DNA of 33,296 bases from CAKSQF01 sp964569225. GTDB taxonomy: Bacteria > Bacillota > Clostridia > Oscillospirales > CAG-272. The notes beneath the pieces were generated by a model. That model was not told the DNA's origin and did no database searches. It saw nothing but the letters and a program-made list of their open reading frames with translations. A program made the translations under genes and the position numbers. Each line of letters begins with the position of its first letter. The stretch's first letter is position 1. This document shows, one piece after another, positions 1 through 7,823 of this stretch. The DNA lies in the NCBI GenBank assembly GCA_964569225.1, contig CAZMTU010000011.1, positions 1 through 33,296 of the forward strand, given 5' to 3'.

Positions 1-2
1 AG

Positions 3-464
3 CGGCTGTCGGTCAAATCCTCCATTGGCTTTGGAGGAATGCTCAGCAGTCAATCCGCTAAGGAGAAAACCAACCTACTGTCATCCGTTACCCCCCATGA
101 TATTGTAAAGTTCGGACTGATTCCAGAATTGGTAGGCCGTCTGCCGGTCATTGTGGGGCTGGAAGCGCTGGACGCAGATATGCTGACCCGTATCCTAAAA
201 GAACCGAAAAACGCGCTGACTAAGCAGTATCAGGCGCTGTTTGCCATGGACGGTGTTTCGCTAGAATTTGAGGAAAACGCGCTGAAAAAGATCGCTGAAT
301 TGGCGATTGCCCGAAAAACCGGCGCCCGCGGGCTCCGCTCTATTATGGAAGATCTAATGACCGACTTAATGTATGAGATTCCTTCCCGCAGTGATGTAGA
401 AAAAATCACCATTACTGAAGCGTCTGTGAACAAAAAAGAAGCCCCTCGACTGACGCTGAAATAG
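3..464 (+). CDS. clpX: ClpX, ATP-dependent Clp protease ATP-binding subunit, C-terminal part (truncated by window edge)
   Basis: This is the last 153 residues of ClpX, the AAA+ unfoldase that feeds substrates to the ClpP peptidase in the cytoplasm. The reading frame is open from base 3, so the start and the Walker motifs lie upstream of the window. Visible hallmarks are SIGFG near the beginning, the FGLIPELVGRLPVIV segment, KNALTKQYQALF, and the C-terminal RKTGARGLRSIMEDLM sensor-2 region followed by the short tail expected for ClpX. The 3' end is intact and is followed by a strong terminator. The next gene is a pseudogene with its own ribosome site, so clpX ends its transcription unit here. 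Identity is very secure; only the N-terminal part is missing. Confidence 0.96.
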   Translation, partial: RLSVKSSIGFGGMLSSQSAKEKTNLLSSVTPHDIVKFGLIPELVGRLPVIVGLEALDADMLTRILKEPKNALTKQYQALFAMDGVSLEFEENALKKIAELAIARKTGARGLRSIMEDLMTDLMYEIPSRSDVEKITITEASVNKKEAPRLTLK

Positions 465-475
465 TCCAAACGGTT

Positions 476-514
476 ATGTGGAAAACTTCTTGTAAAGAAG
501 TTTTCCACATTTTT
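476..514 (+). terminator. Rho-independent terminator of clpX
   Basis: A perfect 15-bp stem (476-490 with 496-510) closes a 5-base loop and is followed by a short T run. It sits 11 bases after the clpX stop codon. Confidence 0.9.
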
Positions 515-589
515 AACGCTTCCGAATCCTCTCGTACCAATCGTTTTTTTCTGATAGCTTGCCATTAACCTTTCTTAAGGAGTTTCGTT

Positions 590-1284
590 ATGAACTTTTT
601 TGATTACGGATATACGCTGCTCTATGAGACTGATTGAAATTCAATGCGAGACAATGCCGAGCTTTTAAAGTACGCGGTAAAAAATGAACGTCATTGCACT
701 GCGGAAGCTATAAAGAATTGTTCGCATACAGTCTTTGGAGAGCATACCGAGAAAGTAAGACTGTTTGGCTATGCCATTTTCGGTCAGATTGGCAACCGCT
801 TTATAGATGAATATTTTGGGCTCGGATTTTTGCTTATCCCTGTTGAGCGGAAATGAGAACTCTAAAATGCCGCTTTTGCAGGTGTCATCATGCCCGGCGC
901 TGACAGGATATTAGAAACTATAAACAGACACGGCATTCGCACCGCTGCCATCAGCCATCTGCTGTCAGATAAAGCGATCACCGACGCCTGAACCGCCTGC
1001 CTATGGAGCGGTTTGAGTTTATGCTGACATCCAGCAACTGCTTTTTCCGAAAGCCTAAATCGTATGCTTTTTGATTTGGCACTTCGTAAAGCCGGTCTTT
1101 CCGCCGAAGCGATATGGTATTGCGATGATAACCCGAATGCCGATGTAGAGGAAACCGCCCAAGCAGGCATTTTTCTGATCTGCTATGACGGCGACACTGG
1201 TCGGGATTAAATGGCTCGTGCGGACAGCCGCATATTCATGAATGGGATGCGCTGACCGATTTATTGGCAACACCAATCAAATGA
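590..1284 (+). pseudogene. Decayed HAD-superfamily hydrolase
   Basis: Remains of a haloacid-dehalogenase-like phosphatase. An AAGGAG site (577-582) precedes the ATG at 590, and the N-terminus reads MNFFDYGYTLLYETD, the HAD motif I region, although the usual DxD is reduced to a single Asp. The frame is then stopped at 635-637 (probably Trp to stop), at 854-856 and at 863-865. It resumes in the same frame with MPGADRILETINRHGIRTA (motif II region) and shifts frame near 1030-1060. After that, RMLFDLALRKAGLSAEAIW and CDDNPNADVEETAQAGIF (motif IV) are readable, and a last shifted piece PHIHEWDALTDLLA ends at 1284. At least three stops and two shifts make it non-functional. The catalytic residues could only be guessed, so no substrate is proposed. 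Confidence 0.85.
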
Positions 1285-1314
1285 AAAACAGCGGCTCAAG
1301 AAATTTCGAAATAA

Positions 1315-1366
1315 ACTAAAAAACCACCGAACTATGGATTGAATTAGCCATTAGTTCGGTGGTTTT
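1315..1366 (-). terminator. Terminator of the ECF S-component gene
   Basis: A 15-bp inverted repeat (1320-1334 with 1352-1366) is followed, on the minus strand, by a run of T. This suits the minus-strand ECF gene ending at 1405 and may also stop read-through from the HAD pseudogene. Confidence 0.8.
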
Positions 1367-1404
1367 CATTATACTCTCAAAATCGCAAACGAATTGCCTC
1401 GCGC

Positions 1405-1929
1405 CTACCCATTCGTCCTTTGCCTTATGCCTACCCGCACCAGCACACTATTCAACAGAGGATACAGCAAACAGGCAAGCGTCAGACTGACCGCGCCCTT
1501 GATAAGGTAAGGCACCAAATTCAAAATAGCGCTGCCGAAACCGTAAAGCACCCACTCGTAGGCGATATAGCCTGCCGCCATTATCAATTCACCGATTATT
1601 GAACTGACAATCAGTCCAACCCAACGTTGTTTTTTGCGCAAAAGCTTCTTAAACAGCGCATAGATCAGCCAAGCCGCTGCCGCAACAGCTGCCTTGTCTA
1701 AAAAGGTAATCGGCGCATAGGCAACATAGCCGGTGAAAAGGTCTGCCAGCATAGAACCAATGCCTGCCGCGGCGACGCCCCATCCTCCAAGCAGCCAACC
1801 GGAAAGCAATACAAACACATCTCCAAAATGAATATAACCAGCCGTTGGCACAGGAATTTGCACCACTGCGGTAGCAACACAGCAAAGTGCGGCAAATAGC
1901 GCCGCTACCGTCAGTTTTCTGACATTCAT
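1405..1929 (-). CDS. ECF transporter S component (substrate unknown)
   Basis: A 174-residue, very hydrophobic protein with about five to six membrane helices. It has the features of the substrate-binding S subunits of energy-coupling-factor vitamin transporters: MNVRKLTVAALFAALCCVAT at the N-terminus, then PTAGYIHFGDVFVLLSGWLLG and GSMLADLFTGYVAYAPITFLDK, as in the PF07155-type S components. S components bind a vitamin or precursor and share a separately encoded EcfA/EcfA'/EcfT module. No such module lies nearby, so this is a group II type orphan. An AGAAGGGG ribosome site is present, with a clear ATG at 1927-1929. I see no riboswitch in the 60 bases upstream, so the substrate cannot be inferred from regulation. 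Confidence 0.85.
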   Translation of the reverse strand: MNVRKLTVAALFAALCCVATAVVQIPVPTAGYIHFGDVFVLLSGWLLGGWGVAAAGIGSMLADLFTGYVAYAPITFLDKAAVAAAAWLIYALFKKLLRKKQRWVGLIVSSIIGELIMAAGYIAYEWVLYGFGSAILNLVPYLIKGAVSLTLACLLYPLLNSVLVRVGIRQRTNG

Positions 1930-2019
1930 TGAAAAAACCCCTTCTCATTCAGACTGTAAAAGCATTTTTGAATCAAAAACATGTATTTTTTATCCTAAAC
2001 TATCATATCAGCAATATTT

Positions 2020-2052
2020 GACCGGCGGATCCATTTTCCCGCCGGTCGTTTT
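2020..2052 (+). terminator. Hairpin with T run between thrS and the ECF gene
   Basis: A 9-bp GC-rich stem (2020-2028 with 2039-2047) is followed by five T on the plus strand. The only plus-strand transcription that could reach it is read-through. For thrS on the minus strand the stem lacks a T run, so it may end thrS only weakly and allow read-through into the ECF gene. Confidence 0.55.
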
Positions 2053-2067
2053 TGCAATTTACAGCGC

Positions 2068-4008
2068 TTACATTTCACCCCTTAGCGCCTTAACTGCGAT
2101 TTCTTTCAGTGCTTTCTCAAAGAAAGTGTTAAAGGGCATTACCGAGGAGCTGCCGGTACGGTTCCGTACCGAAACTGTACCTTCCTCTGCTTCTTTGGCG
2201 CCAATCACCAGCATATAAGGCACTTTTTCAAGCTGTGCTTCCCGAATTTTGTAGCCAATTTTTTCATTGCGCTCGTCTATTTCCACTCGCATACCGGCAT
2301 CCTTCAGCTGCTGTACTATAGCTTCGGCGCATTCATGCTGCTCAATACCGATAGGCAATACCTTTACCTGTGTGGGCGCCAACCACATGGGGAGCGCGCC
2401 GGCAAATTTTTCGATAAGGTATGCCAGCGTCCGTTCGTAGCAGCCAAGACTGGTACGGTGGATAATATATGGACGCTTTTTCTTACCGTCCGTATCAGTA
2501 TACTCCATATTGAACTGCTCTGCCAATAGCTGATCTACCTGAATGGTAACGATGGTGTCCTCCTTACCGAATACATTACGGTACTGAATATCCAATTTGG
2601 GTCCGTAGAAGGCGGCTTCATCAATACCAATCGTATAATTTACTCCTAAATCGTCCAAGATCTTACCCATGATGCTTTGTGCTTCATCCCACTGTTCGGG
2701 AGTACCGATATATTTTTCTCTGTTGTTAGGATCCCATTGAGAGAAACGGAAGGTACAGTCCTCCAACATGCCTACCGTACCGAGACAATATTTCGCAAGC
2801 TCCAAACAGCCTCTGAATTCTTCTTCTAATTGCTCGGGACGAAGAATCAGATGTCCCTCTGAAATCGTAAACTGCCGTACCCGAATCAAGCCGTGCATCT
2901 CACCGGAATCCTCGTTACGGAAAAGGGTTGAGGTTTCGCCCAACCGCATAGGCAGATCACGGTAACTGCGTGCCTTATTCAAAAAAACCTGATACTGGAA
3001 GGGACAGGTCATAGGACGCAGGGCAAAACATTCTTTTGTTTCATCGGCAGGATCGCCCAGTACAAACATCCCGTCTAAATAGTGGTCCCAGTGACCGGAA
3101 ATCTTGTACAAATCGGATTTCGCCATCAGCGGCGTTTTAGTAAGCAGATAGCCCCGCGCCTGCTCGGTATCCTCTATCCAGCGCTGAAGCAATTGAACCA
3201 CTCTGGCGCCCTTAGGCAGCAGGATGGGAAGTCCCTGCCCGATTACATCCACCGTGGTAAAATAGCCCAACTCACGCCCCAGCTTATTATGATCCCGCTT
3301 GCGGGCTTCCTCGCGTGCGGTAAGGAAAGCGTTCAGTTCGTCTTTGGCGGGGAACGCTACCCCGTAAATACGCTGAAGCTGTTTATTCTCTGATTTTCCT
3401 TCCCAATAAGCGCCGGTACACTGCGTCAGCTTAAATGCCTTTACCGCGCCGGTAGAAAAAAGATGCGGACCTGCGCACAGATCAGTAAACTCGCCCTGAC
3501 GGTAAAAAGAAATTTCCTCCCCCTCAGGCACTCTGCCAATTAAAAGAATCTTATAGGGTTCTTCTTTTTCCTCCATCAATTTGATTGCTTCATCTCTTGG
3601 CAGCGAAAAACGTTCGATTTTCAGATTTTCCTTGACAATCTTCTTCATTTCAGCTTCCAGCGCTGACAGTGCCGCTGGATCGAATGTCACTTCGCTGTCA
3701 ATATCGTAATAGAAGCCATCCTCAATAGAAGGACCGATGGTCAGCTTAGCGGCAGGATAGAGCCGCTTCACCGCCTGCGCTAAAATATGGGAAGCAGTAT
3801 GATTAAATACCCGCTTGCCCTCCTTGTCGGCAAAGGTCAGCGGAATCACAGCGTCGCCTTCAGACAAGCGTGCGGTCAAATCACGCACCTCGCCATTTAC
3901 AGAGGCGGCAATGACCTCCCTGCTGATCAGTCCGGCTTCCTTGATGGCATCATAAACCGTCTGCGCGCTTTCGCTTATAAGTTCGATTTCATTGACTTTG
4001 CATTTCAT
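2068..4008 (-). CDS. thrS: Threonine--tRNA ligase
   Basis: A 646-residue class II aminoacyl-tRNA synthetase charging tRNA-Thr in the cytoplasm; the length matches the family. Order: an N-terminal TGS domain (about 1-60); the editing domain with H70-x3-H74 (NHTASHILAQAV) and the downstream DLCAGPHL motif; the catalytic core with RPMTCPFQYQVF, whose Cys belongs to the zinc site that selects threonine, and the motif 2 and 3 regions; and an anticodon-binding domain from about 545 (PTQVKVLPIGIEQHE). An upstream in-frame ATG would add ten residues, but AAAGGAGG sits within that extension at the right distance from the ATG at 4006-4008, so I use the shorter start. Expression is controlled by the T-box leader immediately upstream. 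Confidence 0.98.
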   Translation of the reverse strand: MKCKVNEIELISESAQTVYDAIKEAGLISREVIAASVNGEVRDLTARLSEGDAVIPLTFADKEGKRVFNHTASHILAQAVKRLYPAAKLTIGPSIEDGFYYDIDSEVTFDPAALSALEAEMKKIVKENLKIERFSLPRDEAIKLMEEKEEPYKILLIGRVPEGEEISFYRQGEFTDLCAGPHLFSTGAVKAFKLTQCTGAYWEGKSENKQLQRIYGVAFPAKDELNAFLTAREEARKRDHNKLGRELGYFTTVDVIGQGLPILLPKGARVVQLLQRWIEDTEQARGYLLTKTPLMAKSDLYKISGHWDHYLDGMFVLGDPADETKECFALRPMTCPFQYQVFLNKARSYRDLPMRLGETSTLFRNEDSGEMHGLIRVRQFTISEGHLILRPEQLEEEFRGCLELAKYCLGTVGMLEDCTFRFSQWDPNNREKYIGTPEQWDEAQSIMGKILDDLGVNYTIGIDEAAFYGPKLDIQYRNVFGKEDTIVTIQVDQLLAEQFNMEYTDTDGKKKRPYIIHRTSLGCYERTLAYLIEKFAGALPMWLAPTQVKVLPIGIEQHECAEAIVQQLKDAGMRVEIDERNEKIGYKIREAQLEKVPYMLVIGAKEAEEGTVSVRNRTGSSSVMPFNTFFEKALKEIAVKALRGEM

Positions 4009-4021
4009 TTTTGTTCCTCCT

Positions 4022-4215
4022 TTAGAAATACAACGCACCCCGCATGTGGGATGCCCACATGCGGGGTGCGTTCAGCGCACGGTTCCACCCGCAATTTTCA
4101 CTCTTTTTAACTGATAAAGGATTGTATGGTGGTAAAAGGAAAGATGACTGCACGGCGCTTTCAGCTCCTCGCCGCTCTCTGTGGAAGTACCCCTAACCTC
4201 TCGTGTCCATACAAA
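4022..4215 (-). promoter_or_regulatory. T-box riboswitch, threonine specifier, upstream of thrS
   Basis: The minus strand shows stem I closed by GTATGG (4207-4212) with CCATAC (4124-4129). The 3' side of the specifier loop reads ACC, a Thr codon, at 4131-4133, followed by the usual A. AGAGAGCGGCGAGGAGCTG matches the AG-bulge and distal part of stem I. The T-box core GGGTGGAACCG lies at 4080-4090. It is followed by a perfect 19-bp stem (4032-4050 with 4054-4072), the terminator that competes with the antiterminator when tRNA-Thr is uncharged. The sequence after this stem is GTATTTC rather than a clean T run. Confidence 0.93.
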
Positions 4216-4311
4216 AATTAAAAATGAATTTTACAACAGCAGTTCAAATAATCTCATTGACTTCAAATGCTTATTTGATTCCAGCGATCCAAATTCATTT
4301 AATTTTATAGT

Positions 4312-4340
4312 ATTATACACCGGTTATTTTAAATTGTCAA
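4312..4340 (-). promoter_or_regulatory. Sigma-A promoter for thrS
   Basis: Perfect TTGACA (4335-4340) and TATAAT (4312-4317) on the minus strand with a 17-base spacer. It lies about 100 bases upstream of the first T-box stem. Confidence 0.9.
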
Positions 4341-4390
4341 GCATTTAAGACATTTTTTTAAAAAAGTTCTTGTTCCATATGCTTTACAGC

Positions 4391-4419
4391 TTGACAGTGA
4401 AATATCGCTTTGTTATAAT
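4391..4419 (+). promoter_or_regulatory. Sigma-A promoter for the GH25 gene
   Basis: Perfect TTGACA (4391-4396) and TATAAT (4414-4419) with a 17-base spacer, 46 bases before the start codon and divergent from the thrS promoter. Confidence 0.9.
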
Positions 4420-4464
4420 TAATCTGCAAATATCGCGTTTTATTTTCACTCACCGGAGGTTTTC

Positions 4465-5202
4465 ATGCTTATCAAACGACACCGAATTATGTTTGCCGCA
4501 CCGATGTTCCTTTTTGCGGCGGCTTTAATCCTTTTTCTGCTCTTTTATAAAGGAGTTATCATTTGGAACTCGCCCTCCGAGAAGCATTATCCGGTACGCG
4601 GAGTAGATGTCTCCTCCTATCAGGGAGAAATTGACTGGCAGGTGCTTTCCGGTCAGAACATTCGCTTTGCTTTTATAAAAGCAACAGAAGGTTCCACTTA
4701 CACGGACCGCTGCTTTAATGCCAATTTTGAAGGGGCTATCGCCGCTGGACTGCGGGTAGGTGCCTATCACTTTTTCAGCTATGACAGCAGCGGTTCGGAG
4801 CAGGCGGCGCATTTCATTGATACCGTACCGATTGCAGAGCGCATGCTGCCGCCAGTAGTAGATGTGGAATTTTACGGGACCTATTCAGACGCTCCGGCAG
4901 CCGCCGATCACGTGCTGCCCGAACTTACCGTACTACTGGATACACTGGAAGCGCACTACGGCATGAAACCGCTTCTTTACGCCACCGGCAAAGCTTATAA
5001 TCTCTACATTGCGGAGCATTTCCCCGAAAATGGTATATGGATCCGAGATATCCTGAAAAAGCCATCCCTTTCAGATGGGCGGGAATGGATTTTTTGGCAG
5101 TACACAGACCGTGAAAAGCTGGACGGATATAACGGAAAAGAACAGTTCATTGACATGAATGTTTTTTACGGAAGCATGGACGAATTTGAAAATTATCCGT
5201 AA
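4465..5202 (+). CDS. Membrane-anchored GH25 muramidase (lysozyme)
   Basis: A 245-residue peptidoglycan hydrolase of glycoside hydrolase family 25, which cleaves the MurNAc-GlcNAc bond. A short basic N-terminus and a hydrophobic segment (about 10-33) without a lipobox suggest a signal anchor placing the enzyme outside the membrane. The GH25 barrel begins at VRGVDVSSYQGEIDW (Asp48) and continues with FAFIKATEGSTY, VGAYHFFSY, the catalytic PPVVDVEFYG strand (Asp133, Glu135) and the C-terminal WQYTDREKLDGYNG. It is a single-domain enzyme with no cell-wall-binding repeats. GGAGG (4455-4459) precedes the ATG. It is monocistronic between its own promoter and terminator. A role in cell-wall remodelling is likelier than a phage origin, since no phage genes are nearby. 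Confidence 0.93.
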   Translation: MLIKRHRIMFAAPMFLFAAALILFLLFYKGVIIWNSPSEKHYPVRGVDVSSYQGEIDWQVLSGQNIRFAFIKATEGSTYTDRCFNANFEGAIAAGLRVGAYHFFSYDSSGSEQAAHFIDTVPIAERMLPPVVDVEFYGTYSDAPAAADHVLPELTVLLDTLEAHYGMKPLLYATGKAYNLYIAEHFPENGIWIRDILKKPSLSDGREWIFWQYTDREKLDGYNGKEQFIDMNVFYGSMDEFENYP

Positions 5203-5208
5203 GCTTAC

Positions 5209-5243
5209 AGGGCTGTCCCCATTGTGTGACAGCCCTTCTCTTA
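5209..5243 (+). terminator. Terminator of the GH25 gene
   Basis: A 9-bp GC-rich stem (5209-5217 with 5228-5236) with a 10-base loop is followed by a T-rich tail, seven bases after the stop codon. Confidence 0.82.
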
Positions 5244-5878
5244 ATCAAATGACGCGCCCGAATCCCATGTGCCCCGCTATAATACGCCCCTCGCCGCCGC
5301 AGCCTGTTGCCGCGCAACCCGCAAGCGCCATATATCCCCGGTCATATTGACGCTGAGACAGTAACGGCTGTTGCGCTGCTCATCTTTTTCACGGGCAATT
5401 ACATTCCGCTCCATAAGGGTCGCAAGACACTGCCAATCGCTTTTCCATCCAATCTACAGCCGCACTTGCCTGTTTAGCAACGGCGCCCTCTGCAATCTGC
5501 TTCAGCACAGTAAAGCAGCTTCCATCTGTCAGAACCCTAAAAAATAAACAATTATCTGAGATAAGTTCAGTCCAAACCGATCGATAGTTTTGGATCAATA
5601 GAAGAAAGCTCATTCTCTTTTCTTCATATATCCTGACAGCGTTACCGCTTATGCGCAGCTATGCGCCGCTTTTGTTCCGATATCATTATAGGAACGGGAT
5701 AAAGCGTCCGGCGAAATTTCAGTGCGTTCATTTGTCCGCACATAGGCAAGAAAATCCCCCTAAAATGCGCTTTTTCGAACTAATGCACCTCCCAAACACC
5801 CAGCAATAAACAAAGTTCTGGCAGCGGAGGCTATCGGGAAGACGCTCGCCGGTTTCACATAGTTAAGGACACATATTC
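5244..5878. other. Non-coding or decayed stretch
   Basis: No intact gene is visible. On the minus strand a 74-codon open frame (5389-5613) reads like protein (for example AAVDWMEKRLAVSC), but I recognise no family and its upstream frame is broken. It lies in the same direction as the XRE remnant at 5879-6009 and could be the degraded rest of that gene or of a following one. Confidence 0.4.
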
Positions 5879-6009
5879 CTATAGATGTGATCCTTTCTCC
5901 CATTTGCTCACCGCCTGACCGCAATCATTAATTTTGCGCTCAGTTGTTCCAGAGTCAGTCCTTTCACCTTGCTCGGCATACTGATTTTTTCATGAATAGC
6001 TGTTTTCAT
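5879..6009 (-). pseudogene. Fragment of an XRE-family HTH regulator
   Basis: A ribosome site GGAG (6019-6022) precedes the ATG at 6007-6009. The product begins MKTAIHEKISMPSKVKGLTL and continues EQLSAKL, the first half of a Cro/CI-type helix-turn-helix. One base later in frame the second half is readable as QAVSKWEKGSHL, the typical recognition-helix end, followed by a stop. A single frameshift therefore splits the DNA-binding domain. What follows downstream (toward 5389) is too degraded to assign. This is a dead DNA-binding regulator whose target is unknown. Confidence 0.75.
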
Positions 6010-6134
6010 TATTATTTTCTCCACTTCATTTTATTTGGGATGATCATCTTAATTTTATTGTACCAGAGCTTTAATCCCAAAGTCAGCAAAGCATTCATTG
6101 ACCGCGCTGAAACCTCCGATTGGAAAAACAAAAA

Positions 6135-6158
6135 ACCGGCAGAATTTAACCTGTCGGT
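6135..6158. repeat. Short hairpin repeat, copy 1
   Basis: GGCAG-AATTTAAC-CTGTC-type hairpin (6135-6142 with 6151-6158). Nearly the same sequence recurs at 6315-6334, so this is a local repeated stem-loop rather than chance. Confidence 0.5.
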
Positions 6159-6227
6159 TGCAGCGTGTAGAAAAATTTACGTTTTAAAATTTAAAGCATA
6201 GAAATATACCGATTATTTAAATCTTTT

Positions 6228-6291
6228 TGAAGGTATTTAGGGGACTTTTTAAAAAAGTCCCCTAAATAGGGTTTGGGGCAAAGCCCCAATG
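6228..6291. repeat. Double hairpin, GGGGACTTTTT type
   Basis: A perfect inverted repeat TTTAGGGGACTTTTT with its complement is followed at once by a GGGTTTGGGGCAAAGCCCC hairpin. The first stem resembles the opening hairpins of the repeat elements at 17576 and 33066. It may end transcripts from either side. Confidence 0.5.
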
Positions 6292-6314
6292 GAATTTTGT
6301 CTTCAGTCTGAAAT

Positions 6315-6334
6315 CGGCAGAATTTGACCTGCCG
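6315..6334. repeat. Short hairpin repeat, copy 2 (at the end of the queuosine operon)
   Basis: CGGCAG (6315-6320) pairs with CTGCCG (6329-6334), and the loop AATTTGAC differs by one base from copy 1. It lies ten bases past the stop of the transporter gene and may serve as its terminator, though the T run on the minus strand is poor. Confidence 0.5.
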
Positions 6335-6343
6335 GTTCGATTT

Positions 6344-7054
6344 TCAGTTTTCCAATCCTCTTTCTACTCGATATGCCTTGATTTTTCGCGCGATGTAAAC
6401 CGCCGGTGTATCGCAAAGCGAGGTAAAGATAAAAATAACATAGCTGGATAGAATAATGCTAATCAGCACAGCGGTGGAATAAATTCCAATAAATGCGCCA
6501 ACACTGAAAAGCACCGTATTCAAAAGCTGGGATACCAATGTAGAGCCGTTGTTGCGCAGCCAAAGATATTTACGGGAATCCCCCCATTTTTGGGTAGAAA
6601 AATCCCACCATTTGTGATAAAGCCAAACGTCAAAGCGCTGCGTAACAGCGTAAACCGCCATACTTGTAAGCATCATCCGCGGCGTATTGGAAAAGACTAC
6701 TTTAACAGAGGGGCTGACCCAGTCCTCTGCGCCCGGCTGATAGAGCAGCCAGCTCTGAGACACTAAAATAAACAGAATAGAGATGAAAATACCCAAATTA
6801 ACCGCTCGATTGGCAGCCTTTTTACCCTCATTTTCACTTAAAATATCAGTGATCAGGAAGGTCGCCGCAAACAGGATGTTGCCTAAGGTCTGATCCATTC
6901 CGAAAGCGGTGATCATGATCATCACTTCAATATTGGCGGCAATAGTGGCGAACACCGTCATTCCGTATAATCCGGCTTTGCCGAACCACAGATAGGCTGC
7001 CAGCACTGCCCCAAACTCTACCAGCAGTGAAGCAATCAATAAAAGTTCATTCAT
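6344..7054 (-). CDS. yhhQ: Queuosine precursor transporter (QPTR/YhhQ, VUT family)
   Basis: A 236-residue inner-membrane protein with about six helices. Family features are ANIEVMIMITAFGMDQTLGN near the second helix, AATFLITDILSENEGKKAAN, which is the most conserved segment of the family, and RYLWLRNN-type residues (KYLWLRNNGSTLVSQLLNT) after the third loop. Characterised members take up preQ0, preQ1 or queuine for tRNA modification. The ATG at 7052-7054 with AAAGGAG just upstream is preferred over the longer frame starting at 7096. It lies 13 bases behind the radical SAM gene, so the two are an operon. The partner gene favours queuine or queuosine as the cargo rather than preQ1, but this is inference. 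Confidence 0.92.
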   Translation of the reverse strand: MNELLLIASLLVEFGAVLAAYLWFGKAGLYGMTVFATIAANIEVMIMITAFGMDQTLGNILFAATFLITDILSENEGKKAANRAVNLGIFISILFILVSQSWLLYQPGAEDWVSPSVKVVFSNTPRMMLTSMAVYAVTQRFDVWLYHKWWDFSTQKWGDSRKYLWLRNNGSTLVSQLLNTVLFSVGAFIGIYSTAVLISIILSSYVIFIFTSLCDTPAVYIARKIKAYRVERGLEN

Positions 7055-7067
7055 TTTATCTCCTTTT

Positions 7068-7769
7068 TTAACCGACCCCGAAATCGGTATTTTCAATGAG
7101 AATATCCACTCGGGAATTGTCCTTGTACAGTGGATATATTTCTTCTATAAACGCCCGCGTCAAAGCGGAAACAGGCTTTATCGGAGTGGAATTAGCTGTC
7201 ATCAGATTGACACACACCCGCTCAAAATACTGAAGCCCTATTTCAATGTCCGTTTTCATACGTTCCACGCTCTGCCCATTAATCCCCATGAGCAGATTGA
7301 CTTCTGAAAAACCTGCTTCCGCGATTTCTTCCGGGGAAACACCGTCCATACCTTTGCGCAAAACCTTGTCCCGCAGGTAAGCATCAAAGGTTTCCACTCC
7401 GATTTTGAATTTTACTTCCGTTCCCGCCGCTGCCATCCGGCGGTGAAAATCGTGCAGCAATCGGCGGTACATCCAATGGCACTCAATATGCAGAAAACGG
7501 ATCGCCTGCTCCCGGCAAACCGCTTCAATTCGCGTTAGTGTACCGCTATCCAATTCAGGGAAGCTGCCCGAATTGATGACCTCCAGCCGCCGAAAAGCGC
7601 CTGTGACCTGTGCGAGCACTTCGCAGTTCAACGCAAAATTAGCCGCCTCATCGGGCGATGCATCGGTATGATAGTCACAGAAGGTGCATTTTTTCCAACG
7701 GCAGCCGCTCCCTCTCAGCAATACAATTTCACGGGGATTTTTAGCTTCAATAATACTGTAACGTTCCAT
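7068..7769 (-). CDS. Radical SAM protein, probable queuosine/queuine salvage lyase (QueL-like)
   Basis: A 233-residue radical SAM enzyme. Near the N-terminus, LLRGSGCRWKKCTFCDY carries three cysteines (23, 28, 31) spaced CX4CX2C rather than the usual CX3CX2C of the SAM iron-sulfur cluster. It is followed by EVINSGSFPELD, FKIGVETFDAYLRDKVLRKG and EVNLLMGINGQS, which fit a partial TIM barrel. In Clostridioides difficile a radical SAM queuine lyase (QueL) that frees queuine from queuosine 5'-phosphate is encoded beside a QPTR transporter. This two-gene arrangement matches, so the same role is likely here. The start at 7767-7769 is set by AAAGGAG at 7774-7780; an upstream start is less well placed. 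No queuosine kinase or tRNA-guanine transglycosylase is in the window. The function is inferred from family and context. Confidence 0.8.
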   Translation of the reverse strand: MERYSIIEAKNPREIVLLRGSGCRWKKCTFCDYHTDASPDEAANFALNCEVLAQVTGAFRRLEVINSGSFPELDSGTLTRIEAVCREQAIRFLHIECHWMYRRLLHDFHRRMAAAGTEVKFKIGVETFDAYLRDKVLRKGMDGVSPEEIAEAGFSEVNLLMGINGQSVERMKTDIEIGLQYFERVCVNLMTANSTPIKPVSALTRAFIEEIYPLYKDNSRVDILIENTDFGVG

Positions 7770-7796
7770 AATTCTCCTTTCTGAGCGATTGCACAT

Positions 7797-7823
7797 AAAA
7801 AAGGGCGCACTGCGGCGCCCTTT
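7797..7823 (-). terminator. Attenuator-type terminator in the queuosine leader
   Basis: An 8-bp GC-rich stem (7801-7808 with 7815-7822) is followed by a T run on the minus strand and lies just before the ribosome site of the radical SAM gene. Confidence 0.85.

Noticed and set aside
5944..6201. 85-codon plus-strand open frame rich in Phe
   Set aside because: It is antisense to the XRE remnant and has no ribosome site; the hydrophobic run comes from AT-rich DNA.
6300..6340. tRNA-like GGTTCGA sequence
   Set aside because: It is part of the short hairpin repeat; no acceptor, D or anticodon arms can be drawn around it.
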